In this document: in pieces, positions 7,565-16,230 of the stretch
Layout of the letters: each line of letters starts with the position of its first letter
How positions within the stretch are numbered: position 1 is the first letter of the stretch
Assembly: GCA_012959595.1 (NCBI GenBank)
Contig: DUCW01000183.1
Location: 7,077 to 37,261 of the forward strand
DNA from: Gemmatimonadota bacterium
Lineage (GTDB): Bacteria > Gemmatimonadota > Gemmatimonadetes > Longimicrobiales > Gaopeijiaceae
Direction: 5' to 3'
DNA: 30,185 nt
Translations under genes and position numbers: made by a program
Notes under the pieces: generated by a model
The model's database searches: none
What the model was told of the DNA's origin: nothing
Seen by the model: the letters and a program-made list of their open reading frames with translations, nothing else

Positions 7565-8587
7565 CTACTTGCTACCCTTAAGAAGATAAATAGCGAATAG
7601 TAAGAGTAGAACGAAGAATGCAACGTAAAAAAACATTCCGATGCCAATCATTCTTATTAATAGCATTTCAATACTCATATCATGTCCAACGGCCTGATGT
7701 CCAGGAGGAGACCACTGAATCAATAATGCTGTAACCAGCAAGACCAACTGAGCAAACCATATTTCCTTCGAACTTCTGCGTGTCAGTTGCTCTAGAGTCA
7801 CAGTACGATGGAGATCAGACTTAGACGTTGTCCAGTTTAGTGTACCCAGGCCCATCACTGTAATTGCCAATACTATCTTTAGAAGAAGGACCCTGCCATA
7901 GCCAGTCGTCAACAGATCACTGGTGGTAGACAAATGGATAGAAGAGGATAAAACACCAGAAATAACCAAAATACCCACCCAAACCATTGAGGATTTTGAA
8001 AATTTCGGCATTACTTCAGGCAGTAGAGATCTGGTAAACGACACCTGTTGCCTCCAACTCCTTTCTAAAACCATGAGGAACATAAGAGAGCCTAACCAAC
8101 CAGCTGCCGCCCAAACATGAAGAATATCTGCAGACAAGCTCAGCCAAGAGATTCCTTCAACGGCACTCGCATGGCCCGAAAATGCTGGGAACGCCGCTAC
8201 AGCTAGCAATAAAAGCGTAGCCAAGTTCCATCCCGAACTTCTCCTCACATACAAGACTGCCACAGCAAGGCCGCAGCCAACTGAAGCAACAACCCATGAC
8301 GAGCCCCACAAGGTGTGCCTTAGTAAAAGCCAAGCGTCCTCTCTCCAAGGAACAAAAGGGTCACGAAAAGCTATCAATTGGCGACCAAACAGCATCAGCA
8401 TCGCAACAGTAAGAAGAAATCCTCCCTTAATTGCAGTCCTGATGAGAACAACATCCACAAATGCCCTGGGTAAACCATCATCCTCGCCTAACCTGGCTAA
8501 GAGAGTCCACCTAGACAGGGAAACACCCAGCACAAACACCAAAACTGAAAAATAGAACCAACCAATAAGCGTGTTCAGTATTAACAC
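7565..8587 (-). CDS. copD: Copper resistance protein CopD family
   Basis: A 340-residue polytopic inner-membrane protein with about eight hydrophobic helices. The order of segments, the HVWAAAGWLGSLMFLMVLE block (residues about 152-170), the WTLLAR region and the MGLGTLNW helix match the CopD/YcnJ family, which is thought to carry copper across the inner membrane together with periplasmic CopC. A GTG start begins 18 nt after the copC stop, so the two form a copCD pair. No good Shine-Dalgarno sits directly before GTG, which fits translational coupling to copC. The direction and identity of the metal are family inference. Confidence 0.85.
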   Translation of the reverse strand: MLILNTLIGWFYFSVLVFVLGVSLSRWTLLARLGEDDGLPRAFVDVVLIRTAIKGGFLLTVAMLMLFGRQLIAFRDPFVPWREDAWLLLRHTLWGSSWVVASVGCGLAVAVLYVRRSSGWNLATLLLLAVAAFPAFSGHASAVEGISWLSLSADILHVWAAAGWLGSLMFLMVLERSWRQQVSFTRSLLPEVMPKFSKSSMVWVGILVISGVLSSSIHLSTTSDLLTTGYGRVLLLKIVLAITVMGLGTLNWTTSKSDLHRTVTLEQLTRRSSKEIWFAQLVLLVTALLIQWSPPGHQAVGHDMSIEMLLIRMIGIGMFFYVAFFVLLLLFAIYLLKGSK

Positions 8588-8604
8588 AAATAGTTTTTCA
8601 ACTG

Positions 8605-8994
8605 TTATCCTACAGACACCTTGAAAGTATAGTCCCCAGTGACCACATGCCCATCCTGCCCTATCCCGCGCCAGAACACCTTGTAATCGCCTACTGGAAG
8701 TGTGCTGTCCAAATGTGCAATAAATGCAGTCGGGTCTGCTGAGTCTGCTTCGAATTCCACACCAGTGACGAGAGATTCCTCTGCATCAACCAATCTAATG
8801 GACACAGAATTGCTCTGGGGAACTTGGGTGAACCAGATACCAATCTGAGAAACTGACACAACACTGGTATCTTTGGCTGGAACAGTTTTATCAACTGCAA
8901 AATGGTATGACAAAGGGGACTGTTTCGAGAAAGCAAAGGCAGCTACAGTGAGAACCAAAATAACTGCCAAGAAACAGTACTTTAAGCATCTCAT
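8605..8994 (-). CDS. copC: CopC-domain periplasmic copper-binding protein
   Basis: A 129-residue exported beta-barrel-type CopC domain. A signal peptide covers residues 1-24 (RCLKYCFLAVILVLTVAAFAFS). The C-terminal DGHVVTGDYTFKV is the family hallmark, and GIWFTQVPQSNSVSIRLVD forms the middle strands. I chose the ATG at 8994: AAGGA lies 9 nt before it and the signal peptide starts there; a start at 9027 adds 11 charged residues ahead of the signal. The N-terminal copper-site His of classical CopC (HAHL...) is not seen; the mature end reads KQSPLSYHF, so metal binding may differ. It is followed directly by copD. Confidence 0.8.
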   Translation of the reverse strand: MRCLKYCFLAVILVLTVAAFAFSKQSPLSYHFAVDKTVPAKDTSVVSVSQIGIWFTQVPQSNSVSIRLVDAEESLVTGVEFEADSADPTAFIAHLDSTLPVGDYKVFWRGIGQDGHVVTGDYTFKVSVG

Positions 8995-9097
8995 AGCAGA
9001 TTCCTTATCAGTCCATTCATTATTCAAATAAATTTGTCACTTGCAGCATCTTTGAACTTGCTAAAAAACGACTGTTCCAAAAATTAGTTCAAATACT

Positions 9098-9138
9098 GCT
9101 ATGGGAGGCTGAAGGAAACTCCCCCACCCCCCCATAGC
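9098..9138. repeat. Inverted repeat with G/C tracts, possible terminator or structured element
   Basis: Arms GCTATGGG (9098-9105) and CCCATAGC (9131-9138) are perfect 8-bp complements around a 25-nt loop that itself contains GGGAG/CTCCC and a run of C's (9119-9133). Read on the minus strand, the RNA hairpin would be GC-rich and lie between the upstream nfo side and copC. The T-rich stretch expected for an intrinsic terminator begins some 15-20 nt later (TATTTGAACTAATTTTTGG), so a terminator role is only possible. Confidence 0.4.
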
Positions 9139-9156
9139 TGCATACAAGCAAGCTGT

Positions 9157-9300
9157 TTATTGAAGCTCAGGGACAGCAATTGTGACTCCAACCCAGAATC
9201 CACCTTCCTCCTCTGAAGGCATGATGTCAACCGAGAAAGCAAGCCCCGACTTCACAGGTGTTAGCTCAATAAGAATAGCCCTCCTGCATGCAACCACCAT
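9157..9300 (-). CDS. Small ORF, perhaps a HicB-like remnant
   Basis: A 47-codon frame, ATG to TAA, in the 353-nt gap between copC and nfo. The middle, AFSVDIMPSEEEGGFWVGVT, loosely recalls the start of HicB-type antitoxins (short strand, two acidic residues, GGY/FWV, then P-E-L). It stops where such a domain would continue. No ribosome site is seen. It may be a decayed fragment or a chance frame. Apart from this and the inverted repeat at 9098-9138 I see nothing in the gap 8995-9347. Confidence 0.22.
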   Translation of the reverse strand: MVVACRRAILIELTPVKSGLAFSVDIMPSEEEGGFWVGVTIAVPELQ

Positions 9301-9347
9301 ATGAACATAAGATGATCAATTTTGCAATCCCATGGACTTATTTAGGG

Positions 9348-10376
9348 TCACTGTCTCAATGACCTTAAGAGACTCAGATTATGCATATCAGACATCACGG
9401 GATCGTCACCTTTGGGTGTCTCCAATATTTTAGGCACCGCACTCAAACGGGGATCAGTCATTATATTCCTAAAAGGATCCATTCCGAGAAATCCGTCTCC
9501 AATATTTTGGTGTCTATCCTTATGGGAAAGGAATGGGTGTTGTGAATCATTCATGTGAATAAGACCCAGGTTTTCAAGGCCCAGTATACTGTCAAATTGA
9601 TCCCAGACCCCATTGTAGTCGTCTAATAAATCGTACCCTGCTGAATAACCGTGACACGTATCGAAACAAAAACCTACTCTGTCTTTTAATGCCAAAGGGA
9701 TGAATTCTCTGATTCTTGCTAAATGCTCGAAAGTACCTCCTACACTGGTTCCACTACCTGCAGTTAACTCAAGTAACACCTTAGTGCCCTTCGGTACTGC
9801 CTCAAGAGCCGAAGTGATTCCGGAGGCATTAAGCTCTAACCCTCCTTGAAGGCCTTCCCCAAGCTCCAATAGTTCTCTCCGTTTTTTATCTATCAGTTTT
9901 TTCTCTTCCTTGAGTTGGAGCTTAGCCAAATCGTCCAATGTTGAATCAATTTTTTTTTGGATTCGGCCCATCTCCACCTGAACATCCTTCAGGCCTTGTC
10001 GACGGTCATTATTCTCTGGACTCTTCGCCGAAATCCCTGTTGCATTCCCTGGGTGCGTGACTACAAAATCGAGTTGAAGGGATGTGGAGCGCTCCAGCTC
10101 TGCTTGAAAAGAGTTTTTGGATTTTTCCCAGGTGCTTAGATTAGGGGAGGAAAGATTAATCAAATAAGAATCATGAGCTCCTACGAAATCCAGGTTATGT
10201 GATTCCCTTTCTGCTAGGAATTGTGAAATTGTATCTTTGTCTAAAGTCGGCTCATTCCAACGTTGTGCCTGTTTAGTAAATAGCTGAATACATTTAACCC
10301 CAATATCAGTAGCCCGAGATGGACAGTTTTGCACTCCCCCTTCTGCTGAAACATGTGCACCCAATTCATCTACCAT
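9348..10376 (-). CDS. nfo: Deoxyribonuclease IV with coiled-coil insert
   Basis: AP endonuclease of base-excision repair, a TIM barrel with three zinc ions. All ligands can be placed: His68 (AHDSYLINL), His108 (VTHPG), Glu203 (LELTAG), Asp239 and His242 (FDTCHGYSAGYD), His274 (HMNDS), Asp287 and His289 (DRHQNIG) and Glu319 (LETP). The protein is 342 residues, about 60 more than usual. The surplus is residues 116-178, between the His108 strand and the LELTAG strand: a charged, Lys/Glu-rich helix-forming stretch (VQVEMGRIQKKIDSTLDDLA, RRELLELGEGLQGG). The frame is open throughout, so this is an insertion and not a frameshift. ATG start. Confidence 0.93.
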   Translation of the reverse strand: MVDELGAHVSAEGGVQNCPSRATDIGVKCIQLFTKQAQRWNEPTLDKDTISQFLAERESHNLDFVGAHDSYLINLSSPNLSTWEKSKNSFQAELERSTSLQLDFVVTHPGNATGISAKSPENNDRRQGLKDVQVEMGRIQKKIDSTLDDLAKLQLKEEKKLIDKKRRELLELGEGLQGGLELNASGITSALEAVPKGTKVLLELTAGSGTSVGGTFEHLARIREFIPLALKDRVGFCFDTCHGYSAGYDLLDDYNGVWDQFDSILGLENLGLIHMNDSQHPFLSHKDRHQNIGDGFLGMDPFRNIMTDPRLSAVPKILETPKGDDPVMSDMHNLSLLRSLRQ

Positions 10377-10423
10377 GAGAATTCGACCTCTTTATAATCG
10401 TACAATCGACACTGGAAACGATC

Positions 10424-11812
10424 TCATTCGGGAAGGCCTGGCTCAGTCATTTTCCGTACATCTAAGGCATCGTCTATCTTATCGGGATCTATCAGATTAT
10501 AGCGCCGTACTATCTCCCTGACCGAAACACCTTCCCGGGCCGCTTCCTTTGCGACTTCAGATGCTTTGTCGTAACCGATAAAAGTATTCAGTGCGGTCGC
10601 TATAGCCGGATTTTTCTCTAAAAGCTCCTTCGTTCTCCGCTCGTTAACCGTGATCCCTTTAACACAACGATCAGCAAATACACGTGCCATATTAGCAAGC
10701 AACCTGATGGATTCAAGCGTAGTATACGCCAGTAATGGCATAGTAACATTCAACTCAAAATTGCCCCGCTGACCAGCTATAGTGGCTGTGGTATGATTAC
10801 CCATCACTCTTGCTGCTACCATCATCATAGCTTCAGACATAACTGGATTCACTTTCCCGGGCATAATCGAACTTCCAGGCTGAATCGCTGGCAGTTGAAT
10901 TTCACTCAGACCCGAAGTCGGCCCACTCGCAAGCCACCGAAGATCGTCGGCTATCTTGAAATAGCTGGTTGCTACAGTATTGAGACAACCCGAGAGTTGC
11001 ACGATACCATCTTTGGCAGCCTGTGCTTCAAAATGATTTTCGGCTTCACAGAATTCCAATGAAAGTTCTTCTGATATCCGAGAGATTGTCCGCTTGGCAA
11101 AATCAGGGTGTGTATTAATGCCAGTACCAACAGCAGTACCTCCAAGTGCCAGCTCTATCAGTTCCTTAGAACCCAACCTTACCCGCTGAATACCCTTGCC
11201 TATTTGATGTGCATATCCACCGAATTGTTGGCCCAAACGGACTGGAGTAGCATCCATCAAATGGGTTCTGCCCGACTTGACCACGTGATCAAACTCCTCT
11301 GCCTTTAGAGACAATGCATCTTTCAGTCGATTTAATGCAGGAATCAAGTCGAGTTCCAGTGAAATTCGCGATGCGATATGGATAGCTGATGGAATGACAT
11401 CGTTTGATGATTGTCCGAAGTTGACGTGGTCATTGGGATGAACAGAATCATTTTCAAGTATTTGATTAGCACGTCGTGCTATCACCTCATTAGCATTCAT
11501 ATTGGTTGAGGTGCCTGAGCCAGTCTGGTAGATATCCAACACGAATGCTTCGTCCCATTCACCATCTGCAACCTCTCTGGCTGCCGTTACAATTGAACCC
11601 GCCAGAGTAGAATCGATGTAGCCCAACTCTTCGTTAACGGTCGCTGCACATTGTTTTATCAGACCCAAAGCTTGAATAAACCTTCGACTAAAACGATATC
11701 CACTGATGGGAAAATTCTCTAAAGCTCTTTGAGTTTGTGCTCCGTATAGAGCATCGAAGGGGACTTGAACCTCGCCCAGTGAATCTTTTTCTATGCGATA
11801 CTTCTCAGACAT
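10424..11812 (-). CDS. fumC: Fumarate hydratase class II
   Basis: Iron-independent fumarase of the TCA cycle, fumarate to L-malate, a cytoplasmic homotetramer. The superfamily signature GSSIMPGKVN is at residues 313-322; GSGTSTNMNANEV (98-110), SSNDVIPSA (135-143) and SGRTHLMDATPV with the catalytic-base-side His184 are typical. I chose the ATG at 11812, giving 462 residues as in FumC; AGAGG lies 5 nt upstream and the MSEKYRIEKDSLGEV opening fits. A start at 11845 would add 11 unrelated residues. The 47-nt gap to nfo downstream is short, so co-transcription is possible. Confidence 0.96.
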   Translation of the reverse strand: MSEKYRIEKDSLGEVQVPFDALYGAQTQRALENFPISGYRFSRRFIQALGLIKQCAATVNEELGYIDSTLAGSIVTAAREVADGEWDEAFVLDIYQTGSGTSTNMNANEVIARRANQILENDSVHPNDHVNFGQSSNDVIPSAIHIASRISLELDLIPALNRLKDALSLKAEEFDHVVKSGRTHLMDATPVRLGQQFGGYAHQIGKGIQRVRLGSKELIELALGGTAVGTGINTHPDFAKRTISRISEELSLEFCEAENHFEAQAAKDGIVQLSGCLNTVATSYFKIADDLRWLASGPTSGLSEIQLPAIQPGSSIMPGKVNPVMSEAMMMVAARVMGNHTTATIAGQRGNFELNVTMPLLAYTTLESIRLLANMARVFADRCVKGITVNERRTKELLEKNPAIATALNTFIGYDKASEVAKEAAREGVSVREIVRRYNLIDPDKIDDALDVRKMTEPGLPE

Positions 11813-11967
11813 TTTCGCCTCTTGGTTTACAGACTCGAAATACACTTACTACCAGTTACAGTAGTCTACTTCCTCTTTCCAAAGTTACAAGATGAACTGA
11901 ACAAGTTTTTAGCTGACCGAATCAATTTACCGTTTCTATTTCTGGTTCTTTCAAACTATCTGGACTT

Positions 11968-12675
11968 TTAACTAGATGGTGGTTGGCTGGGCCTTATCTC
12001 AATTCTGCTCGGATGGGCATTCCTTGGATAAGAGAGAAGATGTAAGGTTGCCGATGCCACATCATCAGAGGTTAAGGCCCATTTCTTACTATCTCCATCT
12101 AAGAAAGAGGTATCCACACTCCCTGGCATAACGATGCTCACTCTAATCCCCTTCGAACGGAGATCTAACATCATCGCTTCTGTCATTCCCAACAAACCGA
12201 ACTTGCTCGCATTATAACCCGTACCTCCGGCAAAAGAATTGCGACAAGCGAGTGACCCGATATTTATTATCCACCCCTCCGTCTTCAACAAATGGGGAAT
12301 AGCTAATCGCGAGCACACGAAAACTCCCAACAAATTAGTATCTATCTGAGCCTTCCAGTTTTTTAACGACAGTTGCTCTATGGATTCAAAAATTCCGATC
12401 CCAGCGTTGTTAATAAGAACATCCAGTTGCCCAAATTCATCCACGCTCCTTGAAATTAAGTCATCGCATTCATCAGGCCTACTCACGTCAGCCACAACAC
12501 CAAAAACTCTTCCTGAATTTTTCTGATTCAACCTGTTGACTACCGTCTGGACATCATTGGTGTTCCGTGCGTTCACCACTACATTAGCTCCAGCTTGGCA
12601 TAGTGACTCAGCTATGGAATGACCAATCCCTCTACTGCTCCCGGTCACTAGACATGTTTTGCCTTCCAAACCCAT
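11968..12675 (-). CDS. SDR family oxidoreductase, 3-oxoacyl reductase-like
   Basis: A 235-residue classical SDR with a complete active site: TGSSRGIG (residues 11-18), NNAG (89-92), Ser141 in NIGS, Tyr154 and Lys158 in YNASK, and VMPGSVDT (182-189). It reduces a ketone or 3-oxoacyl substrate with NAD(P)H; the exact substrate cannot be told. The C-terminus is unusual, ending IEIRPSQPPSS rather than the common GG-D-GG motif. AAGGAGAGG precedes ATG. It is transcribed away from the pteridine reductase-like gene, with 87 nt between them holding both promoters. Confidence 0.88.
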   Translation of the reverse strand: MGLEGKTCLVTGSSRGIGHSIAESLCQAGANVVVNARNTNDVQTVVNRLNQKNSGRVFGVVADVSRPDECDDLISRSVDEFGQLDVLINNAGIGIFESIEQLSLKNWKAQIDTNLLGVFVCSRLAIPHLLKTEGWIINIGSLACRNSFAGGTGYNASKFGLLGMTEAMMLDLRSKGIRVSIVMPGSVDTSFLDGDSKKWALTSDDVASATLHLLSYPRNAHPSRIEIRPSQPPSS

Positions 12676-12762
12676 ATATCCCTCTCCTTCTTTCTACTCT
12701 CAAAGAAAACTTCAGTACAACGTTTACCTTGCCACAAACAGTCTGAACGATAGGTTTCACAC

Positions 12763-13482
12763 ATGTCTCGAGTTGCTCTGATTACTGGCGGTGCCGTTCG
12801 TGTCGGACGTGCCATTTCTATCGCCCTAGCAAAAGCTGGCTACGATCTAGCGATAAGCTACAACTCGTCCGAGGAACCCGCCAAGAATTTGCAAAATAAC
12901 CTCAGAATAGAAGGTCGGGAAGTATTACTTCTGGGAGGAGATCTATCCTGTCCAGTGACAATTGACAAGATGGGGTCAACCTTCCGGGACAACTTTCAGC
13001 GGTTAGACCTTTTAGTCAACAACGCAGCCAATTTTTACTCCACATCTCTACTAGATACAACTTGCGATGAATGGGACAAAGTCATGGCGGTCAACCTTAG
13101 AGCTCCTCATTTACTGGTAAAAGAATTTGCAAATATGCTTACTGAATCGTGCGGTTCGGTAATAAATATTGCCGATCACCTGGGGCTCAGTCCTAGAACT
13201 TCATATGCCCATCACTCTGTAGCCAAAGCCGGGTTAATACACCTCACTCGAATACAGGCCATGACGCTGGCCCCCGATGTTCGAGTAAACGCGATAGCAC
13301 CGGGATTGGTACTCCCCCCAGAAGATATGGATCGTGAAAAATATGATGCAGAAGTTGCAAACACTCTGCTCAAACGAACTGGAACATTAGAAGATGTCAC
13401 TCAAGCCATAATGTTTCTCGTCAATGCTCCAAACATTACTGGGCAGACCTTAGTGGTTGATGGAGGATCAACTCTTTCTTAA
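12763..13482 (+). CDS. Pteridine reductase/FolM-like SDR
   Basis: A 239-residue SDR whose cofactor loop reads TGGAVRVG (residues 8-15), the TGxxxRxG form that marks pteridine reductase (PTR1) and FolM rather than the usual TGxxxGxG. NNAANF (86-91), VNAIAPG (175-181) and TLVVDGG (229-235) also fit. PTR1/FolM reduce dihydropteridines (biopterin, monapterin, folate) with NADPH. The position of the catalytic Tyr of YxxxK is His151 here (HSVAK, Lys155), with a Tyr three residues earlier. The start ATG lies only a few nt from a possible promoter TTGCCA-16 nt-TAGGTT (12729-12756), so the transcript may be nearly leaderless. The gene may support the pterin operon at 3442-6190. Confidence 0.82.
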   Translation: MSRVALITGGAVRVGRAISIALAKAGYDLAISYNSSEEPAKNLQNNLRIEGREVLLLGGDLSCPVTIDKMGSTFRDNFQRLDLLVNNAANFYSTSLLDTTCDEWDKVMAVNLRAPHLLVKEFANMLTESCGSVINIADHLGLSPRTSYAHHSVAKAGLIHLTRIQAMTLAPDVRVNAIAPGLVLPPEDMDREKYDAEVANTLLKRTGTLEDVTQAIMFLVNAPNITGQTLVVDGGSTLS

Positions 13483-13513
13483 ACTCAAGATCAGCAGGTC
13501 GTTCGATTCAGAC

Positions 13514-14485
13514 CTACTTTGACCCTCCATGAGCCAGCCAGCGTTCCGCCTCCAAGGCGGCCATACAACCGGTACCAGCAGCAGTCACCGCTTGTTTATA
13601 GTAGTCATCCATGACATCCCCGGCAGCAAACACTCCAGGGACAGATGTCTCAGTCCTCCACGGAGTTGGCGTCTTAATAAATCCGTTTGGTTTTAAGTCC
13701 ACTTGCCCTCCTAGAAATTCTGTGTTGGGAGTATGACCAATGGCTACGAATAGCCCCTCAACCTCAAGCTCGCTTTCTTCTCCCGTTAACATATCTCTTA
13801 ACAGAATCGCACTGATCACTTCTTCCCCCAAGACGTCTTTAACGACCTTGTTCCACTCGAATCTGATCTTGTCTTCTTCGAAGGCTCGCTCTTGCATGAT
13901 CTTAGAAGCTCGTAATTCATCTCTCCTGTGAATGACCACCACTTGTTTTGCAAATTTTGCCATATATAGAGCATCTTCCATGGCACTATCTCCACCACCC
14001 ACAATTGCAATGATTCGATCTCTGAAATGTGGAAGAGCACCATCACAGACTGCACAAGCAGACACCCCTCCTCCGCTCTGAGCGAGACGTTGCTCATTCT
14101 CAAGCCCAATCCATTGAGCATTCGCCCCAGTTGCTATAATAATTGTACCAGATTCAACAACTCTTCCTGTGTTGGTACTCAATGTAAGAGGAAAACCGGA
14201 AAAATTTACAGACATAACATCTTCGGTTAGCACCCTTGTATCGAAACGTAGAGCCTGTGCCCTAAAGTCTGACATCATTTTCGGGCCAGTGACACCATCC
14301 GGAAATCCTGGATAATTTTCCACCTCAGTAGTAAACATGAGCTGACCACCCGGAATCATTGTACGACTACCAACCCCCTCAATCACCACTGGGGAAAGAT
14401 TTGCACGAGCCGCATAAATTGCTCCCGTCCAAGCCGCAGGGCCGGAGCCGATTATCACAATTTGTTCCTTAGAGTATTCTGACAT
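13514..14485 (-). CDS. trxB: Thioredoxin-disulfide reductase
   Basis: NADPH-dependent flavoenzyme that reduces thioredoxin. FAD loop GSGPAAWTGAIYAAR (residues 13-27), redox pair CAVC (144-147), NADPH loop GGGDSAMEDALY, HRRDELRASK and a C-terminal GVFAAGDVMDDYYKQ are all visible. 323 residues, normal length. The active site is Cys-Cys, so it is not a selenoprotein itself, but it could serve as an electron source for the two Sec proteins in the window. It follows the ferredoxin-NADP reductase gene by 83 nt and converges on the pteridine reductase-like gene with 31 nt between stops; I see no terminator hairpin there. Confidence 0.97.
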   Translation of the reverse strand: MSEYSKEQIVIIGSGPAAWTGAIYAARANLSPVVIEGVGSRTMIPGGQLMFTTEVENYPGFPDGVTGPKMMSDFRAQALRFDTRVLTEDVMSVNFSGFPLTLSTNTGRVVESGTIIIATGANAQWIGLENEQRLAQSGGGVSACAVCDGALPHFRDRIIAIVGGGDSAMEDALYMAKFAKQVVVIHRRDELRASKIMQERAFEEDKIRFEWNKVVKDVLGEEVISAILLRDMLTGEESELEVEGLFVAIGHTPNTEFLGGQVDLKPNGFIKTPTPWRTETSVPGVFAAGDVMDDYYKQAVTAAGTGCMAALEAERWLAHGGSK

Positions 14486-14568
14486 ATTTAGTCAACCTTC
14501 AAACAAGTTTCAAAAATGAAATCAACATCTATGATCAACAAAGAAACATCTCAAACATTTCCTCCTAC

Positions 14569-15573
14569 TCAATCATGAAATATTTTTAGATTAGTGGAGT
14601 GTCCAGGATTAACCCTGGCTTCTGGATCTAAATAGCGAACCGCATTATTAACTGCTATAGCGGCTTCTGAAAATCCTGTCGCTATAAGATCAAGCTTTCC
14701 TGGATAAGACACCAAGTCTCCGGCAGCATATACTCCCGACCGCGAGGTCGCCATGAATGAATTGACTGATATCCTATTCTTATCTAAATCTAGACCCCAG
14801 GATTTAATAGGTCCTAAGTCAGGTTTGAAACCAAGTAAACAGAGAATAACATCTACCTCAAATGTGTAATCTTCACCAGATTGATTGTCAAAAATTGTCA
14901 CTCCTTCTAACGCTTGTTCACCATGTATCTCCTTAACTTCGTGAAACGTTTTCAAGTCAACCTCCCCTAACTCCACGGCTGCTTGTAACTGACGCACTGA
15001 GTCTTTGTGAGCTCGAAAATTCTCTCTACGATGAATGATAGTGATCTGCTCAGCAGTGTCTTTTAAATCCAGTGCCCAGTCTAGTGCTGAGTCCCCTCCT
15101 CCAACAATGAGTACTTTTTTGTTTTCTAGTGTTTCAGGATCCTTAACGGCATAATGAACCCCATGTCCAAGAAATTCCTGATACCCAGGACAACTCAGAT
15201 GTTTCGGTTCAAAGGCTCCTTTGCCTCCTGAAATTAGAACAGCCCTGGTTGAGAATTCGGCATCTGGCCCCCTGAGAGTGAAGTGCTCCCCGTTTGTTAT
15301 CAAATCAGTAATCTGTTGATCTAGAAAAACTTCTGCACCAAACTGAAGACCTTGTTCGATCATATCTCGGCCCAGGTCTTTTGCAAGAACCTTGGGGATC
15401 CCTCCGACATCATAGATATTTTTTTCTGGATACAAGGCTGTTAATTGGCCACCGAGCTCTGGAAGAGAATCTACTATCCTAGTCGACAACCCACGCAGTC
15501 CTGCATAGAATGCCCCAAACAGTCCCGTGGGACCACCTCCAATAATCGTTATATCATTAAGATTTCTTGCCAT
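14569..15573 (-). CDS. Ferredoxin/flavodoxin-NADP+ reductase, TrxR-like type
   Basis: A 334-residue flavoprotein built like thioredoxin reductase but without a CxxC pair; this is the bacterial type-2 ferredoxin-NADP+ reductase (YumC-like). FAD loop IGGGPTGLFGAFYAG (residues 11-25), GGQLTALYPEK (41-51), NADPH loop VGGGDSALDWAL, HRRENFRAHKDS, and a C-terminal AAGDLVSYPGKLDLIATGFSEAA. It moves electrons between NADPH and ferredoxin or flavodoxin, which could feed a radical SAM enzyme such as the one at 22965-24389; that link is speculative. ATG start, GTAGGAA just upstream; 49 nt downstream of the Nudix gene. Confidence 0.92.
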   Translation of the reverse strand: MARNLNDITIIGGGPTGLFGAFYAGLRGLSTRIVDSLPELGGQLTALYPEKNIYDVGGIPKVLAKDLGRDMIEQGLQFGAEVFLDQQITDLITNGEHFTLRGPDAEFSTRAVLISGGKGAFEPKHLSCPGYQEFLGHGVHYAVKDPETLENKKVLIVGGGDSALDWALDLKDTAEQITIIHRRENFRAHKDSVRQLQAAVELGEVDLKTFHEVKEIHGEQALEGVTIFDNQSGEDYTFEVDVILCLLGFKPDLGPIKSWGLDLDKNRISVNSFMATSRSGVYAAGDLVSYPGKLDLIATGFSEAAIAVNNAVRYLDPEARVNPGHSTNLKIFHD

Positions 15574-15622
15574 TTCCTACTGCCTCGCGAACTCGTATTA
15601 AAATCCCTGTGGGATCGTATTC

Positions 15623-16132
15623 TTACAATATTTCCTTTGAAATACCAGACTTCAAAAACTCCATAGCTTTCTTAATCACGGGTTGAGCATTGTCGTACTT
15701 TAAAATCCGAGATACGTCACTTATAGGAAACCATCGACAATCCGTTATTCCTTCAGACACCTGAGGTGTGACTTTTCCTTCTTTCGAACCCATCAGAAAA
15801 TACTCACAACGCTTGTGGATTGAAATCTCTGCACGTATGTAATGCCAATCAATTGTACCTAAAGTCGGTCCCGCTGCCACTTCAACTAACCCTGTTTCTT
15901 CAATTACCTCTCTAACCGCAGCTACTCGATTGCTCTCGCCACATTCAACATGACCCTTTGGTAACCCCCAATTCCCATAGGAATCTAGGATTAAAAGGAG
16001 ATGAATCGAACCCTTTACACGCCTAACAACCACCCCCCCTGCACTATATTCATCTTTAGATTTTAAAACGGCCACTCGTGAAGACTCCCGTAATTTTGGA
16101 TAGTCGTATCTAGCATTAATGCCAGCCGGCAT
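15623..16132 (-). CDS. Nudix hydrolase
   Basis: A 169-residue pyrophosphohydrolase with a perfect Nudix box, G-x5-E-x7-REUxEExGU, at residues 60-82 (GHVECGE ... REVIEETGL), preceded by NWGLPKG. The closest habit is the Ap4A/NTP-type group (AGGVVVRR near the start), which hydrolyses dinucleoside polyphosphates, but the substrate cannot be fixed from sequence. The N-terminal 28 residues are an extension relative to the minimal fold. AGGAGAGG sits 3 nt before ATG. It is first of a Nudix-FNR-trxB run and is divergent from rho. Confidence 0.9.
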   Translation of the reverse strand: MPAGINARYDYPKLRESSRVAVLKSKDEYSAGGVVVRRVKGSIHLLLILDSYGNWGLPKGHVECGESNRVAAVREVIEETGLVEVAAGPTLGTIDWHYIRAEISIHKRCEYFLMGSKEGKVTPQVSEGITDCRWFPISDVSRILKYDNAQPVIKKAMEFLKSGISKEIL

Positions 16133-16201
16133 TGTCCTCTCCTGCTTCTAACAAAAAACAAATCTATTCAATGGACAATGGTCCGACTTGCCAAAGCTCT
16201 C

Positions 16202-16230
16202 TTGACCCGCCTAGTAAGCTCGATTACAAT
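16202..16230 (+). promoter_or_regulatory. Sigma-70-type promoter for rho
   Basis: TTGACC (16202-16207), 17-nt spacer, TACAAT (16225-16230): each hexamer matches the consensus in five of six places with ideal spacing. Transcription would begin near 16237, giving an untranslated leader of about 108 nt before the rho TTG. A long leader fits the known autoregulation of rho by Rho-dependent attenuation in other bacteria, but I see no specific leader motif. Confidence 0.7.

Noticed and set aside
9119..9133. G-quadruplex in the minus-strand G run
   Set aside because: Only one long G tract interrupted by a T; four separate tracts with proper loops are not present within the short stretch.
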